The notes under the pieces were generated by a model that saw nothing but the letters and a program-made list of their open reading frames with translations, made no database searches and was not told the DNA's origin. Shown one piece after another: positions 24,108 through 33,014 of a stretch of 64,000 nt of DNA. The first letter of the stretch is position 1, and each line of letters starts with the position of its first letter. The DNA is from Actinomyces urogenitalis DSM 15434 (GTDB lineage: Bacteria > Actinomycetota > Actinomycetes > Actinomycetales > Actinomycetaceae): positions 1,022,923 to 1,086,922 of the forward strand of contig NZ_DS999574.1 of the NCBI RefSeq assembly GCF_000159035.1. The letters run 5' to 3'. Made by a program: the position numbers and the translations under genes.

Positions 24108-25442
24108 ATGACGACGTCGAAGCGCAGCCCCGCCCGTCAGCTGGCGGCCCCGGGCTCGTCTGCCCGTGAGAAGTCGCTCCTGCGCATCGTGGCTCAGGGC
24201 CTGGTGGCACAGACCCAGGCGCCGGACCCGGCGGAGGCAGTGCGACGCCAGCTGGCCATCCAGGGCCAGCAGCCGTCAGCTGTGCCTCACGCGATCCTCT
24301 CGCGCGTGCCGGTAGGACTGACACGTCAGGACGTTGACGCCGCCTTCCAGGCCGGAGCACTGGTTCGCTCCTGGCCCATGCGCGGCACGGTGCACATCAC
24401 CACGGCGGCGGACCACCACTGGATGCGGGTGGCCCTGGCCCACCGCATGGATGGCTGGATGGCAGGCGACCGCCGGGACTACGGCCTGGATGAGACTGTC
24501 CTCTCACGGGCAGGCACGACGGCGCTGGCGGCGCTCGGCGCAGCCCGCCGCGAGGGCCGGGCGGGGCTGACCCGCGCTGAGCTCGTCTCCGCCTGGCAGG
24601 AAGCCGGCGTGCTTCAAGGACTGCTTAAGCGCGGGATGCCGCAGCCCGCTGCACGCCGCCACCTCATCCTGGCCCTGCACGTCACCGGCGTCCTGGTCCA
24701 GGGCCCGCGACAGGGCAACGAGCACCTGCTCGTGGACGCCACACAGCTGCCCGGCGCGCATCTGGGGCCAGGGGGCAGTGGCGGCGGGCATGGCGGCGAC
24801 GGACACCGCCAGGCGCTCGCCGAGATCGCCAGGCGGTATGCCACGAGCCACGGCCCGGTCAGCGCGGCCGACCTGGCCCGCTGGACCACTCTGCCGGTGG
24901 GTGAGAGCCGGCGGGCGCTGGAGGACGCCGTCGAGATCACCAACGCCGCGGGCTTCGCTGCCGGCCAGGTCGACGCTGCTGAGCGCGGCTTTGTGCCTCT
25001 GGTCCGTGCGGTCGCCAAAGGAGGCGATCGCGGCCGGGTACGGGCGCTGGAAGGCCAGGCAAGCGTGCAGGCGGCTGCGCCGTCGTCGGGCTCTCGGCGG
25101 GCAGATGACGTGCTCTACATGCGCGCTGATCTGCCCGACCTGTTGGCCGGCAGCCGGGCGGCCGCCCAGGGCACGCTGTTCCTGGCCTCCTTTGACGAGC
25201 TGCACGTGGGCTACAAGGACCGCCTGTGCCTGACGAACGAGGCGGGGGAGCACCTCATCTGTCCCTCCAGGAACGGCATGTTCCGACCCCTCCTGGTGGA
25301 CCGGGGGCGCGTGGTCGCTGTGCGTCCGGTGGGTCAGGGGCTCACGTGGGCGCAGGACGCCAGACGATCAGCCAGGCTCGAGCGAGCTGTCGAGCGGGCG
25401 GTTGGGCGGATGGAGGCCCGGCTGAGCGCCGGTCGGGGCTGA
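24108..25442 (+). CDS. Winged-helix DNA-binding protein, AlkZ/YcaQ-like superfamily
   Basis: 444 residues. The arrangement matches the HTH_42/winged helix DNA-binding domain family, which includes the AlkZ/YcaQ DNA glycosylases. An N-terminal helix bears a Q-x-Q pattern (LAIQGQQPSAV, about residues 46-56), then LVRSWPMRGTVHIT, typical of the family. The middle contains a winged-helix (PVSAADLARWTTLPVGESRRAL) and the C-terminal part has LFLASFDELHVGYKDR. Members unhook interstrand crosslinks or alkylated bases; whether this one is an active glycosylase is not certain. The ribosome-binding site AAGGAGG precedes ATG 24108. Confidence 0.75.
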   Translation: MTTSKRSPARQLAAPGSSAREKSLLRIVAQGLVAQTQAPDPAEAVRRQLAIQGQQPSAVPHAILSRVPVGLTRQDVDAAFQAGALVRSWPMRGTVHITTAADHHWMRVALAHRMDGWMAGDRRDYGLDETVLSRAGTTALAALGAARREGRAGLTRAELVSAWQEAGVLQGLLKRGMPQPAARRHLILALHVTGVLVQGPRQGNEHLLVDATQLPGAHLGPGGSGGGHGGDGHRQALAEIARRYATSHGPVSAADLARWTTLPVGESRRALEDAVEITNAAGFAAGQVDAAERGFVPLVRAVAKGGDRGRVRALEGQASVQAAAPSSGSRRADDVLYMRADLPDLLAGSRAAAQGTLFLASFDELHVGYKDRLCLTNEAGEHLICPSRNGMFRPLLVDRGRVVAVRPVGQGLTWAQDARRSARLERAVERAVGRMEARLSAGRG

Positions 25443-25524
25443 GAACGTACGGGTGCCGGGCCAGCGCTCGGAGCCGGGGCGGCTCGCCTGGCTGGTCTGG
25501 ACCACTTGGCATAGGCTGGCCCCT

Positions 25525-26754
25525 ATGAGCACCGTTGCTTTCACTGGCCGAGTTGTTACCCCCTTCGAGATCATTGAGGACGGCGCGGTCGTCATCACTG
25601 ACGGACATATCGCCTGGGTCGGCGAGACCAGCCAGGCCCAGCAGGCCGGTTTCGGTGAGGAGATCGCCCACGCCACCGCGGCGCCGGAGGACGGCTACCT
25701 CATCCCCGGCCTGGTGGACGTCCACTGCCACGGCGGGGGCGGGGAGTCCTTCCCCAACGCCACCACGCGCGAGCAGGCGATGACGGCGGTCATGGAGCAC
25801 CGCCGTCACGGCACCACCAGCTTGGTGACCTCATGCGTGACGGCCAGCGGCGAGGTCCTCAAGGAGCGCACCCGCCTCTTCGCCGACCTCGCCGAGGAGG
25901 GCGAGATCGCCGGGATCCACTACGAGGGCCCCTTCGTCTCCGTCGAGCGCTGCGGCGCCCAGGACCCCACCTACATCACCGACCCCGACGCCACCCTGAC
26001 ACGCGAGCTGCTGGAGCTCGGGTGTGGGCACGTGGTCACCATGACCATCGCGCCGGAGAAGCCCGGGGTGACGGGGGATGACGGCGTCATCGAGGCACTG
26101 CTGGCTGGCGGCGCCCTGCCCTCCTTTGGACACACTGACTCCGAGTCGGCGCCGGTGCGCCAGGCGCTTGACGATGCTGAGGCCCGCATCCAGGCGCGGC
26201 TCATGGCCGGTGAGCCCGTGCGCTCACCGCTGCCGACGGTCACCCACCTGTTCAACGGCATGCGCCCCATCCACCACCGCAAGCCCGGACCGGTGCCCTC
26301 CTTCCTGGCAGGGGCAGCGGACTGGCGCTGCGTCGTCGAGCTCATTGGCGACGGCGTGCACCTGGCCCCGGAGATCGTGCGCGAGGTCTTTGACCTCGTG
26401 GGCAAGGAGAACATCGTCCTCATCACCGACGCCATGGCCGCAGCCGGGATGGCGGACGGCGAGTACGTGCTCGGCTCCCAGCCGGTCACGGTCGCCGGAG
26501 GTGTTGCTCGTCTGACCGACGGCGGTGCTATCGCGGGCGGGACCGCGCACCTCATCGACGTCGTGCGCACGACGTGGAAGGGAGGAGTGGACCTGCTCGA
26601 CGCGGTCTACTCCGCCTCGGTCCAGCCGGCACGCGTCATCGGCGACGAGAGCATCGGTGCGCTTGAGGCCGGACGGTGGGGTGACGTCGTCGTCACGGAC
26701 GCTGAGCTCAACCCTGTGACGGTGGTGCGCCGCGGCGCCGTCGTCAGTGACTGA
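25525..26754 (+). CDS. nagA: N-acetylglucosamine-6-phosphate deacetylase
   Basis: Amidohydrolase that removes acetate from GlcNAc-6-P, feeding glucosamine-6-P into glycolysis or wall synthesis. 409 residues from ATG 25525. Metal and catalytic residues are visible in VDVHCHGGGG, HYEGPFVS, SFGHTDS and LITDAMAAAGM. The substrate-binding segment HLFNGMRPIHHRKPGPV is conserved. No nagB or nag transporter is adjacent, so it may serve peptidoglycan amino-sugar recycling. Its 3' end overlaps the convergent carbonic anhydrase gene by 11 bp. Confidence 0.95.
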   Translation: MSTVAFTGRVVTPFEIIEDGAVVITDGHIAWVGETSQAQQAGFGEEIAHATAAPEDGYLIPGLVDVHCHGGGGESFPNATTREQAMTAVMEHRRHGTTSLVTSCVTASGEVLKERTRLFADLAEEGEIAGIHYEGPFVSVERCGAQDPTYITDPDATLTRELLELGCGHVVTMTIAPEKPGVTGDDGVIEALLAGGALPSFGHTDSESAPVRQALDDAEARIQARLMAGEPVRSPLPTVTHLFNGMRPIHHRKPGPVPSFLAGAADWRCVVELIGDGVHLAPEIVREVFDLVGKENIVLITDAMAAAGMADGEYVLGSQPVTVAGGVARLTDGGAIAGGTAHLIDVVRTTWKGGVDLLDAVYSASVQPARVIGDESIGALEAGRWGDVVVTDAELNPVTVVRRGAVVSD

Positions 26755-27178
26755 CCTCGGTCAGGGCGCCCGTGGCGACGTCGTAGACGAAGCCGCGGGC
26801 GCGCTGTCCTGCCGGGACGTGCGGGTCTGAGGCCAGGGCCGCCATCATCTCGCGCAGGTCCGCCTCGGCGGACCGGAAGCCCCCAGGCCGCCAGGTCGGG
26901 CGGATCCCGGTGCGCTGAGCCAGACGGTCCGCAAAGTCCTGGTCCGTCAGGCCCTCCATCCCACAGTCCGTGTGGTGGACCAGGGCGATCTCCTCCACCC
27001 CCAGGGCGTGCTGGGTGATCGCGAGCGAGCGGCGGACGTCGTCGGTCAGGACGCCGCCGGCGTTGCGGATGACGTAGGCCTCGCCGTCGTCCAGCCCCAG
27101 GACCGCCAGCGGGTCCAGACGGAAGTCCATGCACGCGACGACGGCCAGACGGGGCTTGGGAGAGCGTGAGGCAGCCAT
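26744..27178 (-). CDS. Beta-class carbonic anhydrase
   Basis: Small 144-residue enzyme interconverting CO2 and bicarbonate. Zinc ligands are Cys16, His69 and Cys72 (ACMDFR and HHTDCG), with the Asp18-Arg20 dyad. The segment VIRNAGGVLTDDVRRSLAI is strongly conserved. It is much shorter than E. coli Can (about 220) but matches the small beta-CAs of Actinobacteria. It converges on and overlaps nagA by 11 bp with no room for a terminator between them. Confidence 0.92.
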   Translation of the reverse strand: MAASRSPKPRLAVVACMDFRLDPLAVLGLDDGEAYVIRNAGGVLTDDVRRSLAITQHALGVEEIALVHHTDCGMEGLTDQDFADRLAQRTGIRPTWRPGGFRSAEADLREMMAALASDPHVPAGQRARGFVYDVATGALTEVSH

Positions 27179-27227
27179 AGACCTAGTGTGCCGCAAAGGC
27201 GCTCGCGCGTGCGCGGACGCGCGAGCG

Positions 27228-28139
27228 TCAGGCGAAGACGACGGTGCGGTGGCCGTTGAGCAGCACCCGGTGCTCGGCGTGCCACTTGACGGCCTGGGCG
27301 AGCACCCGGCGCTCGACGTCCTGGCCCTTGCGCTGGAGCTGGAGGGCGGAGTCGGCGTGCGAGGCGCGGGTGACGTCCTGCTCGATGATGGGGCCCTCAT
27401 CCAGGTCCGGGGTCACGTAGTGAGCGGTGGCGCCAATGAGCTTGACGCCGCGGTCGTGGGCCTGCTGGTAGGGCTTGGCACCCTTGAAGGAGGGCAGGAA
27501 GGAGTGGTGGATATTGATGACGTTGCCGTGTAGCGTCTCGCACAGGGCAGGGGAGAGGATCTGCATGTAGCGGGCGAGCACCACGAGCTCGACCTCCAGG
27601 GAGTCCACGAGCGAGAGCAGCTCGGCCTCGGCCTCCGCCTTGGTGTCCTTCGTGACGGGGATGTGGTGGAAGGGCACGCCGTAGAACTCAGCCACGTCCC
27701 GCAGGGTCTCGTGGTTACCGACCACGCCGACGACGTCGATGGGCAGGCCCTGGCTCTTGGCGCGGAAGAGCAGGTCGGACAGGCAGTGGCCCTCCTTCGA
27801 GACCATGAGGAGGGTACGGATGGGACGGTCGGCCTCGTCCAGGGACCAGCGCACCTCGTAGGTGGCGGCGAGCTCGGCGATATCCGCCTCCAGCTCGGTG
27901 CGCGGGACGCGGGTGAGGACGGCCACACGCATGAAGAACAGGCCGGACTCTGCGTCACCGAACTGCTGGGACTCAGTGATGTTGCCGCCCCGACGGGCCA
28001 GTGCCCCTGTGACCGCGTGGACGATGCCGGGGCGGTCCGGGCAGGACAGGGTGAGGACCAGGTGCTGGGCGTCGCCTGGGGTGGGACAGGAGACTGGGGT
28101 GGCCGCGGTCGCAGGCGTGGTGGTCGGGGCTGAACTCAT
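27228..28139 (-). CDS. purU: Formyltetrahydrofolate deformylase
   Basis: Hydrolyses 10-formyl-THF to formate and THF, balancing the one-carbon pool. 303 residues: an N-terminal ACT regulatory domain (about 26-105, LTLSCPDRPGIVHAVTGAL) and a C-terminal formyltransferase fold. Active-site elements are NIHHSFLPSFKGAKPY and ATAHYVTPDLDEGPI. The nonconserved 25-residue Thr/Ala-rich N-terminus is unusual, but the ATG at 28139 is the only clear start upstream of the ACT domain. Transcribed toward the carbonic anhydrase, 49 bp apart. Confidence 0.94.
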   Translation of the reverse strand: MSSAPTTTPATAATPVSCPTPGDAQHLVLTLSCPDRPGIVHAVTGALARRGGNITESQQFGDAESGLFFMRVAVLTRVPRTELEADIAELAATYEVRWSLDEADRPIRTLLMVSKEGHCLSDLLFRAKSQGLPIDVVGVVGNHETLRDVAEFYGVPFHHIPVTKDTKAEAEAELLSLVDSLEVELVVLARYMQILSPALCETLHGNVINIHHSFLPSFKGAKPYQQAHDRGVKLIGATAHYVTPDLDEGPIIEQDVTRASHADSALQLQRKGQDVERRVLAQAVKWHAEHRVLLNGHRTVVFA

Positions 28140-28220
28140 GGCCAGAGGGTAGCGGCGGTGATTGACCGGGATGTTTCGGGTCCGCGAGGCGGACTGAGAG
28201 GCAGGTGGCCTTGGTAGTCT

Positions 28221-28893
28221 GTGAGTGTGACGCTCGACTCATCACGAGAAGACGAGAACGCCGACGTCGACGAGCCGAAGTTGGGGCTGCGTGACCTTCC
28301 TGCTCGGGACTGGATCATCATCGGCGTCGTGCTGGGCGCGGTGATCGGTGAGCTCATGTGGCTGGTGCTCTCGCCGATCGGCCCCTACGCGCTGCTGAAA
28401 TACGCAGGGCGTGTACTGATACCGGCTGCGATGGCGGTGTTCGGCATCGGCGGGATCTTACGTGTGCCTCGGAACGTTCCAGCTCGCCTGGATGGGGAGG
28501 GGGCGGCCTCGCGCCCTCGTCGTCACGGGGGTGGCGGGGCTGGTGGTGCTGGTGCCACTGACTGCTGGGGCAAGCGCCTGCACGGTGTGGTGGGCCGCGC
28601 CGGTGGTCCAGGACGCGCTCAGCGGGCCGCAACGACGTGTGGTCGAGCGGTGCGAGGGCTGGCAGACGGGGAAGGACTCCAGGACCGAGGAGGAGAGTGG
28701 AGCCGCCGGCTACCGACTGGTGATGGCTGACGGCGTGGTCGAGGAGCGTCAGGACGTACTGCGGCACCGATCGGCCTGGGACAAGCGGCTGCCTGCGAGG
28801 TTGCAGGAGCTGTGCAGCGGCGAGGGCGGGCCCTCCTTCGAGCTGGTGGTCTACCCGCGCACCGGCGGGATCCGGGACGTGCGGGTGCGCTGA
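28221..28893 (+). pseudogene. Small membrane protein, probably frameshifted
   Basis: Two overlapping frames together look like one gene. Frame A (from GTG 28221 or GTG 28227) encodes an acidic N-terminus and two hydrophobic helices through FGIGGILRV near 28468. Beyond that it turns into Arg/Gly-rich out-of-frame sequence. Frame B, shifted by one base and open from GTG 28462, continues with a plausible helix (ALVVTGVAGLVVLVPLTAG) and a soluble C-terminal part ending at 28893. A single-base indel near 28460-28500 would explain this. Two separately translated genes remain possible. No family recognised. Confidence 0.5.
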
Positions 28894-28901
28894 GACGAGA
28901 C

Positions 28902-29243
28902 CTAAGGTCTGGGGTCTGTGTTTCCGTGGTCCTGGTGAAACCACGGTGCCTCGTCCTCGCGACCAAAGGGGATACGGCGACCGCAGGACCTGCAGACCCA
29001 CTCGTAGCGGGTCTGGTCGGTTGTCATCCGTGCATAGCGGCAGCGCCAGCCACAGCTAGGGCCCTCGCCTTCGCTTGCCAGGGTTGAAGCGACGTAGCGG
29101 CTGCTACGACCTGGGTGGTCGGTCTGTGTGCGGCGTCTGCGGATGACGGTGCTGAGAGCCCACATCGCCGGGAGCACGACCAGGAGCACGAGCGCTGTGC
29201 GCCCGATCAGGAACGCGATGAGGTCGCCAAGGTTGGAAGGCAT
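28902..29243 (-). CDS. Hypothetical small membrane protein with zinc-ribbon-like cysteines
   Basis: 113 residues, convergent with the preceding membrane gene. An N-terminal helix LIGRTALVLLVVLPAMWAL anchors it, followed by a basic patch IRRRR and a cysteine cluster: SCGWRC and, 17 residues later, CRSC. That spacing could form a zinc ribbon or knuckle. No function can be assigned. Confidence 0.5.
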   Translation of the reverse strand: MPSNLGDLIAFLIGRTALVLLVVLPAMWALSTVIRRRRTQTDHPGRSSRYVASTLASEGEGPSCGWRCRYARMTTDQTRYEWVCRSCGRRIPFGREDEAPWFHQDHGNTDPRP

Positions 29244-29568
29244 CAGTCTCGCATGCTGTCTGCGGGTGAGGAACAGATTCGTTCTGTCTGTGGTCTATCG
29301 GGGATAGATAGCTGCGAGGTAGACCAGGGACGACGAGGAGGTGAAGTCTCGGTGAGAGGTAGTGGAGCGGGGGTCTCGAGCCCGGACAGGTCCAGGAACA
29401 GGCTTAAGACAGCTCGTCGTCGAAGTAGTTGTTATCGATCTTGGAGAGCGTGAAGCGGCGGGTCTCGTGAACAGCGACGCCGTCGCTCCTTAGCGGAGGA
29501 CAGGGTGACCGGAGGGGATGAACTGATGGTGACGATGACCTCAACGATCTGACGGTTACCATCAGTTC
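29244..29568. other. 325-bp region without a clear gene
   Basis: Composition is less GC-rich than the neighbours. A minus-strand open frame (61 codons, 29404-29589) ends in a natural-looking acidic peptide FTLSKIDNNYFDDELS and could be a gene remnant, but it has no good start. The right end holds the inverted repeat listed separately. Confidence 0.5.
29520..29568. promoter_or_regulatory. Inverted repeat abutting the start codon of the 102-residue gene
   Basis: GAACTGATGGT (29520-29530) and ACCATCAGTTC (29558-29568) are perfect 11-bp arms 27 bp apart. The right arm ends at the base before the ATG at 29569. It may be an operator, or an mRNA hairpin that masks the ribosome-binding site. No Shine-Dalgarno sequence is visible between the right arm and the ATG. 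Confidence 0.5.
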
Positions 29569-29877
29569 ATGAGCGCTATCCAGACGCACGTTGAGGGGAC
29601 TGACTACGACACTCTCCTCAACGAGGCGCTGCCGCTACTCCAGCTGAACTTCAAGAGCCGTACCCTCTCAGGGTTCCACGGAGGCGAACAATTCCTCGGC
29701 GCACATGACGTGGTCATGATGTGCGCCGAGCGAGGCATCCGCCTCAGCGACGAGGCGCTGGCGGACCTGGAGCTCGACGCGACAGACAGCCTGGACGACG
29801 ACTGGCACACCTACCGCCGCTACGCCGCCCGGTCCCTGGACTTCATCGCCCAGATCCGCGCCCTGGACAACGCATAG
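29569..29877 (+). CDS. Hypothetical acidic protein, 102 residues
   Basis: A soluble, acidic, mostly helical protein with no membrane segment or signal peptide. The coding frame has normal GC-rich third positions. Sequences such as FKSRTLSGFHGGEQFLGAHDVVMMCAERGI and DDDWHTYRRYAARSLDFIAQIRALD look like a folded domain, but no family is recognised. The size and the inverted repeat at its start recall small autoregulated proteins such as antitoxins; no toxin-like partner gene is adjacent. Confidence 0.6.
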   Translation: MSAIQTHVEGTDYDTLLNEALPLLQLNFKSRTLSGFHGGEQFLGAHDVVMMCAERGIRLSDEALADLELDATDSLDDDWHTYRRYAARSLDFIAQIRALDNA

Positions 29878-30011
29878 AACCACCAGCCAGCACCTGGAAG
29901 GCCGCCCGCCGCGCTCGCGGACCGGGTGGTTCTGTTGTCTCAGCTTCCCGTATGCCTGTCTTCCTGAAACGGGCAGAAAGAATCGCTCGCGGGTACTGGG
30001 CCCAGTGGTTT

Positions 30012-31151
30012 CTAGGACGCCCGTCTGCCGACGATGGGCGAGGCGAAGACCAACGAGGCCGCTCCGTACGCCCAGGTGTCTTCGGACCAGGGCTGGACCG
30101 TGACCGGGATGTCCCGGCGGTGGATGGGCAGGCGCGACCTGAACCCGTGGGAGAAGCCGGCCTCCCACAGCGGCCATACATCGACTCCCTCGCCAGAGAT
30201 CGTCACGGTGTCCGGATCGAGGAGATGGACGAGATTCGCTGCGGCGCGGCCCAGGAGCAGTGCGGCGTGGTAGAAGACTGACCGTGCCGCCTCATTGCCG
30301 CTCAGGGCCAGAGCATTGAGATGATCCTTGCCTTGGGTTGCGGTCAGCAGGCCGGCCTTGCGAGCCTGGCGGACAAGACCGTCGTCGCCGATGAGGGCCT
30401 CCAGGCAGCCGGAGAGGCCACAGGAACAGGGCACGTCGCTCTCAGTGATCATCGTATGGCCGAGCTCTCCGGCACCGCCGCGTCCGCCGTGGATGATCTG
30501 CCCCTGGCTGGTGAACGCCGCCCCGATGCCGATACCGATGGTGATGAGAAGGTCGTCTCCTGTGGGCTGGGGTGAGTACAAGCGGTGGGCGAGGAGGAGG
30601 GCGTTGACGTCGTTGTCTATGATGACCGGCAGACCCGTGCGCTCACGTACGAGCCGACCCAGGTCCACCTGGTTCCAGCCCAGAATGGGAGCAGTGACGA
30701 TGTCCGGGTCCTGGGGCTTGCTGAATCCTGGGATCGCAAGCCCGACTCCCATGAGCTCGTCCTGGTGTGAGCGTGCGGCCTGGGCCACGGCCTGGGTGAT
30801 CTGATCCAGAGCGCCGGGGGAGCGCATGTCAAGGTCGAGCGAGGTGCTGGGTCCTTGCTCCTTGTTCATCTCCACCTCGGTCACGGCGAGGTGGTTGGGC
30901 GTGATCTTGACTCCGAGGGCGTAGCGTCGCCTGTCATTGAGGTCGAGCAGGGTCGCTGGGCGGCCTCCGCTGGACGCGTCCGTCCCCGCCTCGCGCAGGA
31001 CGCCTTCCTCGATGAGAGAACGGGTGAGGTGGGTGATGGAGGCGGGCGAGACGCCTAGCTGTCGTGCAATGGAGGCGCGTGACAGGGGACCTCTGGTGCC
31101 GATCAAACCGATGATGGCGTCGGAGAGGTCATTTCCCACGTTGTGTCCCAC
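30012..31151 (-). CDS. ROK-family transcriptional repressor
   Basis: 379 residues from GTG 31151, which follows a GAGGAGG site; an upstream in-frame start at 31178 has no site. The N-terminal winged helix-turn-helix (about 8-60: LSRASIARQLGVSPASITHLTRSLIEEGVL) precedes a ROK sugar-binding domain with LAIPGFS, IDNDVNALLLAHR and the zinc motif CSCGLSGCLE. It diverges from the alpha-glucoside transport operon by 124 bp and very probably represses it, with release by a sugar derived from the substrate. A palindrome overlapping the operon promoter is the likely operator. Confidence 0.9.
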   Translation of the reverse strand: MGHNVGNDLSDAIIGLIGTRGPLSRASIARQLGVSPASITHLTRSLIEEGVLREAGTDASSGGRPATLLDLNDRRRYALGVKITPNHLAVTEVEMNKEQGPSTSLDLDMRSPGALDQITQAVAQAARSHQDELMGVGLAIPGFSKPQDPDIVTAPILGWNQVDLGRLVRERTGLPVIIDNDVNALLLAHRLYSPQPTGDDLLITIGIGIGAAFTSQGQIIHGGRGGAGELGHTMITESDVPCSCGLSGCLEALIGDDGLVRQARKAGLLTATQGKDHLNALALSGNEAARSVFYHAALLLGRAAANLVHLLDPDTVTISGEGVDVWPLWEAGFSHGFRSRLPIHRRDIPVTVQPWSEDTWAYGAASLVFASPIVGRRAS

Positions 31152-31211
31152 AAGTCCTCCTCGCTGGTGCTGCCGCAAACATACGTCCCCTTGATCCGGC
31201 TCGGAAGTTGC

Positions 31212-31240
31212 TTGACAGTCATTACTTCATGTCTTACTTT
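31212..31240 (+). promoter_or_regulatory. Promoter of the alpha-glucoside transport operon
   Basis: A consensus -35 TTGACA (31212-31217) and a -10 TACTTT (31235-31240) with 17-bp spacing. The start codon is 36 bp further, with AAGGAG in between. Confidence 0.75.
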
Positions 31241-31256
31241 AGCGCTTAAGAAAGTA
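31235..31256. promoter_or_regulatory. Probable ROK repressor operator
   Basis: Arms TACTTT (31235-31240) and AAAGTA (31251-31256) flank CTTAAG-containing sequence. It overlaps the -10 box, so binding would block transcription. The neighbouring ROK gene makes it the obvious regulator. Confidence 0.55.
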
Positions 31257-31275
31257 CTGAAGGAGTCGAACTGAC

Positions 31276-32172
31276 ATGAGTACTGCTGCAACGACGCGGC
31301 GCTCGCGGGGTGGACATGGGCGGTGGGCGGTCTTCTTCCTCGCGCCCAGCTTCCTGCCGTTAGCGCTCTTCACCTTCTTCCCCATGGCGAAGTCGGTGTG
31401 GATGAGTCTGCACAACTGGAACCTCATCTCCGCGCCGACCTGGGTCGGCGTCGAGAACTACAAGAGGCTTCTCAGTGATTCGGCAACCATCCAGGCCTTC
31501 TGGCACACCCTGCTCTACGTCCTGGGATATCTGCCCTTGGTCTACTGCGGTGGTCTGGCTCTGGCGCTTGTGCTGAACACCCGCCTTCCAGCACGAGGCC
31601 TGCTGCGGGCGGTCTACTTCCTGCCGGTCATCACCTCCTGGGTCGTGGTGGCGCTGGTGTGGAAGTGGATCCTCAACCCCAGTAGCGGTGTAGTCAACAC
31701 CGCGCTGGGGGCGCTCGGTCTGCCCGAACCAGGCTGGTGGACGGACCCCCACTGGGCGATGGCGTCAGTCATCCTGGCCTCGGCCTGGAAAGACCTCGGT
31801 TTCGTTATGGTCATCCTGCTGGCCGGGCTGCAAGGAATCCCGGGGGAGCTGTATGAGGCGGCACGAATCGACGGCGCGACCTGGTGGGCCCGGCTTCGCT
31901 ACATCACCGTCCCGCTCCTGACTCCCTCAACGTTCTTCGTCGTCGTTATCAGCCTCATCAACGGCTTTCAGGTATTCGACCAGGTCTTCGTGATGACTGG
32001 CGGTGGACCGCAAGGGGCCTCACAAGTCGTCGTCGGGCAGATCTATGACCTCACGTTCCGGTACGGGCGAGCCGGCGAGGCGGCGGCCCTGTCCTGGTTG
32101 CTGTTCGGCGTGATCCTGACCATCACCCTCATTCAGATGTGGGGCCAGAGGAAGTGGGTGCACCATGCGTAA
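31276..32172 (+). CDS. ABC sugar transporter permease (MalF/MsmF type)
   Basis: 298-residue inner-membrane subunit of a CUT1 carbohydrate importer. Six hydrophobic segments, with the EAA motif that docks the ATPase at YEAARIDGATWWARLRYITVP. It is the first gene of the operon and overlaps the second permease by 8 bp. No ATP-binding subunit is encoded nearby, so a shared ATPase such as MsiK probably powers the system, as in other Actinobacteria. Confidence 0.93.
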   Translation: MSTAATTRRSRGGHGRWAVFFLAPSFLPLALFTFFPMAKSVWMSLHNWNLISAPTWVGVENYKRLLSDSATIQAFWHTLLYVLGYLPLVYCGGLALALVLNTRLPARGLLRAVYFLPVITSWVVVALVWKWILNPSSGVVNTALGALGLPEPGWWTDPHWAMASVILASAWKDLGFVMVILLAGLQGIPGELYEAARIDGATWWARLRYITVPLLTPSTFFVVVISLINGFQVFDQVFVMTGGGPQGASQVVVGQIYDLTFRYGRAGEAAALSWLLFGVILTITLIQMWGQRKWVHHA

Positions 32173-32986
32173 CCGTCGTCTGCTTGGTCGCGGAGCCTTG
32201 ACGGTCCTGGTCTGCGCCGGCGCCGTGATCATGGTGTTCCCGTTCCTGTGGACCCTCATCACCTCGATCACACCTGAAGGCTCCTTGGCAGGGGGGCCCT
32301 CGCTCGTGGTGAGGAACCCGACTCTTGACGCCTACCGTGAGCTCTTCACAAGCCTGCCGATGATGCGGATCATCGCGAACTCGATCCTGGTCTCCGTGGT
32401 CACTACTGGGCTTCAGCTCCTGACCGGCGCTATGGCGGGGTACGGATTTGCCCGGCTCGAGTTCCGTGCCAAGGGACTCCTCTTTGCCCTCTACCTCGCC
32501 ACCATGATGATTCCGCTGCAGGTCCTGGTGGTGCCCCTGTTCATCATGTTCAAGGACCTGCACCTGCATGACACGTACTTCGCGCTGATCGCCCCGGCGG
32601 TGGCGTCAGCCTTCGGTGCGTTCATGCTGCGTCAGGCGGTCGAGGCCGTGCCGCGAGAGCTTGACGAGGCTGCCACGCTCGACGGCGCAGGTCATCTGAG
32701 GATCTTTGCGTTCATCATCCTTCCTCTCATTAAGCCCACACTCGCCACCGTCGGCATCCTCGCCTTCATGTCCACCTGGAACAGCTTCCTGTGGCCCCTG
32801 GTGGTGATCCGGTCTCCGGAGCTCCAGACGCTTCCCCTTGGTCTAGCGACCTTGCAGGGACAGTTCACCACGCGCTGGGACGTGGTCATGGCGGGCTCGG
32901 TGATCTCCATCCTCCCCATCGCACTGGTTTACCTCTTCGCGCAGCGTCACCTCATCGCAGGCGTGGCGCACACCGGCATCAAGTAA
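32165..32986 (+). CDS. ABC sugar transporter permease (MalG/MsmG type)
   Basis: 273-residue second permease of the CUT1 importer. The EAA loop is DEAATLDGAGHLRIFAFIILP, followed by the typical FMSTWNSFLWPLVVI helix. It overlaps the upstream permease (ATG 32165 before the stop at 32172), which supports coupled synthesis of the heterodimer. Confidence 0.93.
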   Translation: MRNRRLLGRGALTVLVCAGAVIMVFPFLWTLITSITPEGSLAGGPSLVVRNPTLDAYRELFTSLPMMRIIANSILVSVVTTGLQLLTGAMAGYGFARLEFRAKGLLFALYLATMMIPLQVLVVPLFIMFKDLHLHDTYFALIAPAVASAFGAFMLRQAVEAVPRELDEAATLDGAGHLRIFAFIILPLIKPTLATVGILAFMSTWNSFLWPLVVIRSPELQTLPLGLATLQGQFTTRWDVVMAGSVISILPIALVYLFAQRHLIAGVAHTGIK

Positions 32987-33014
32987 CTACCCCACTGATG
33001 AAAGGTTCACGACA

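Noticed and set aside
29404-29589. 61-codon minus-strand frame ending NNYFDDELS
   Set aside because: The C-terminus looks natural, but there is no ribosome-binding site, no known family, and it runs across the inverted repeat; kept only as a possible remnant.
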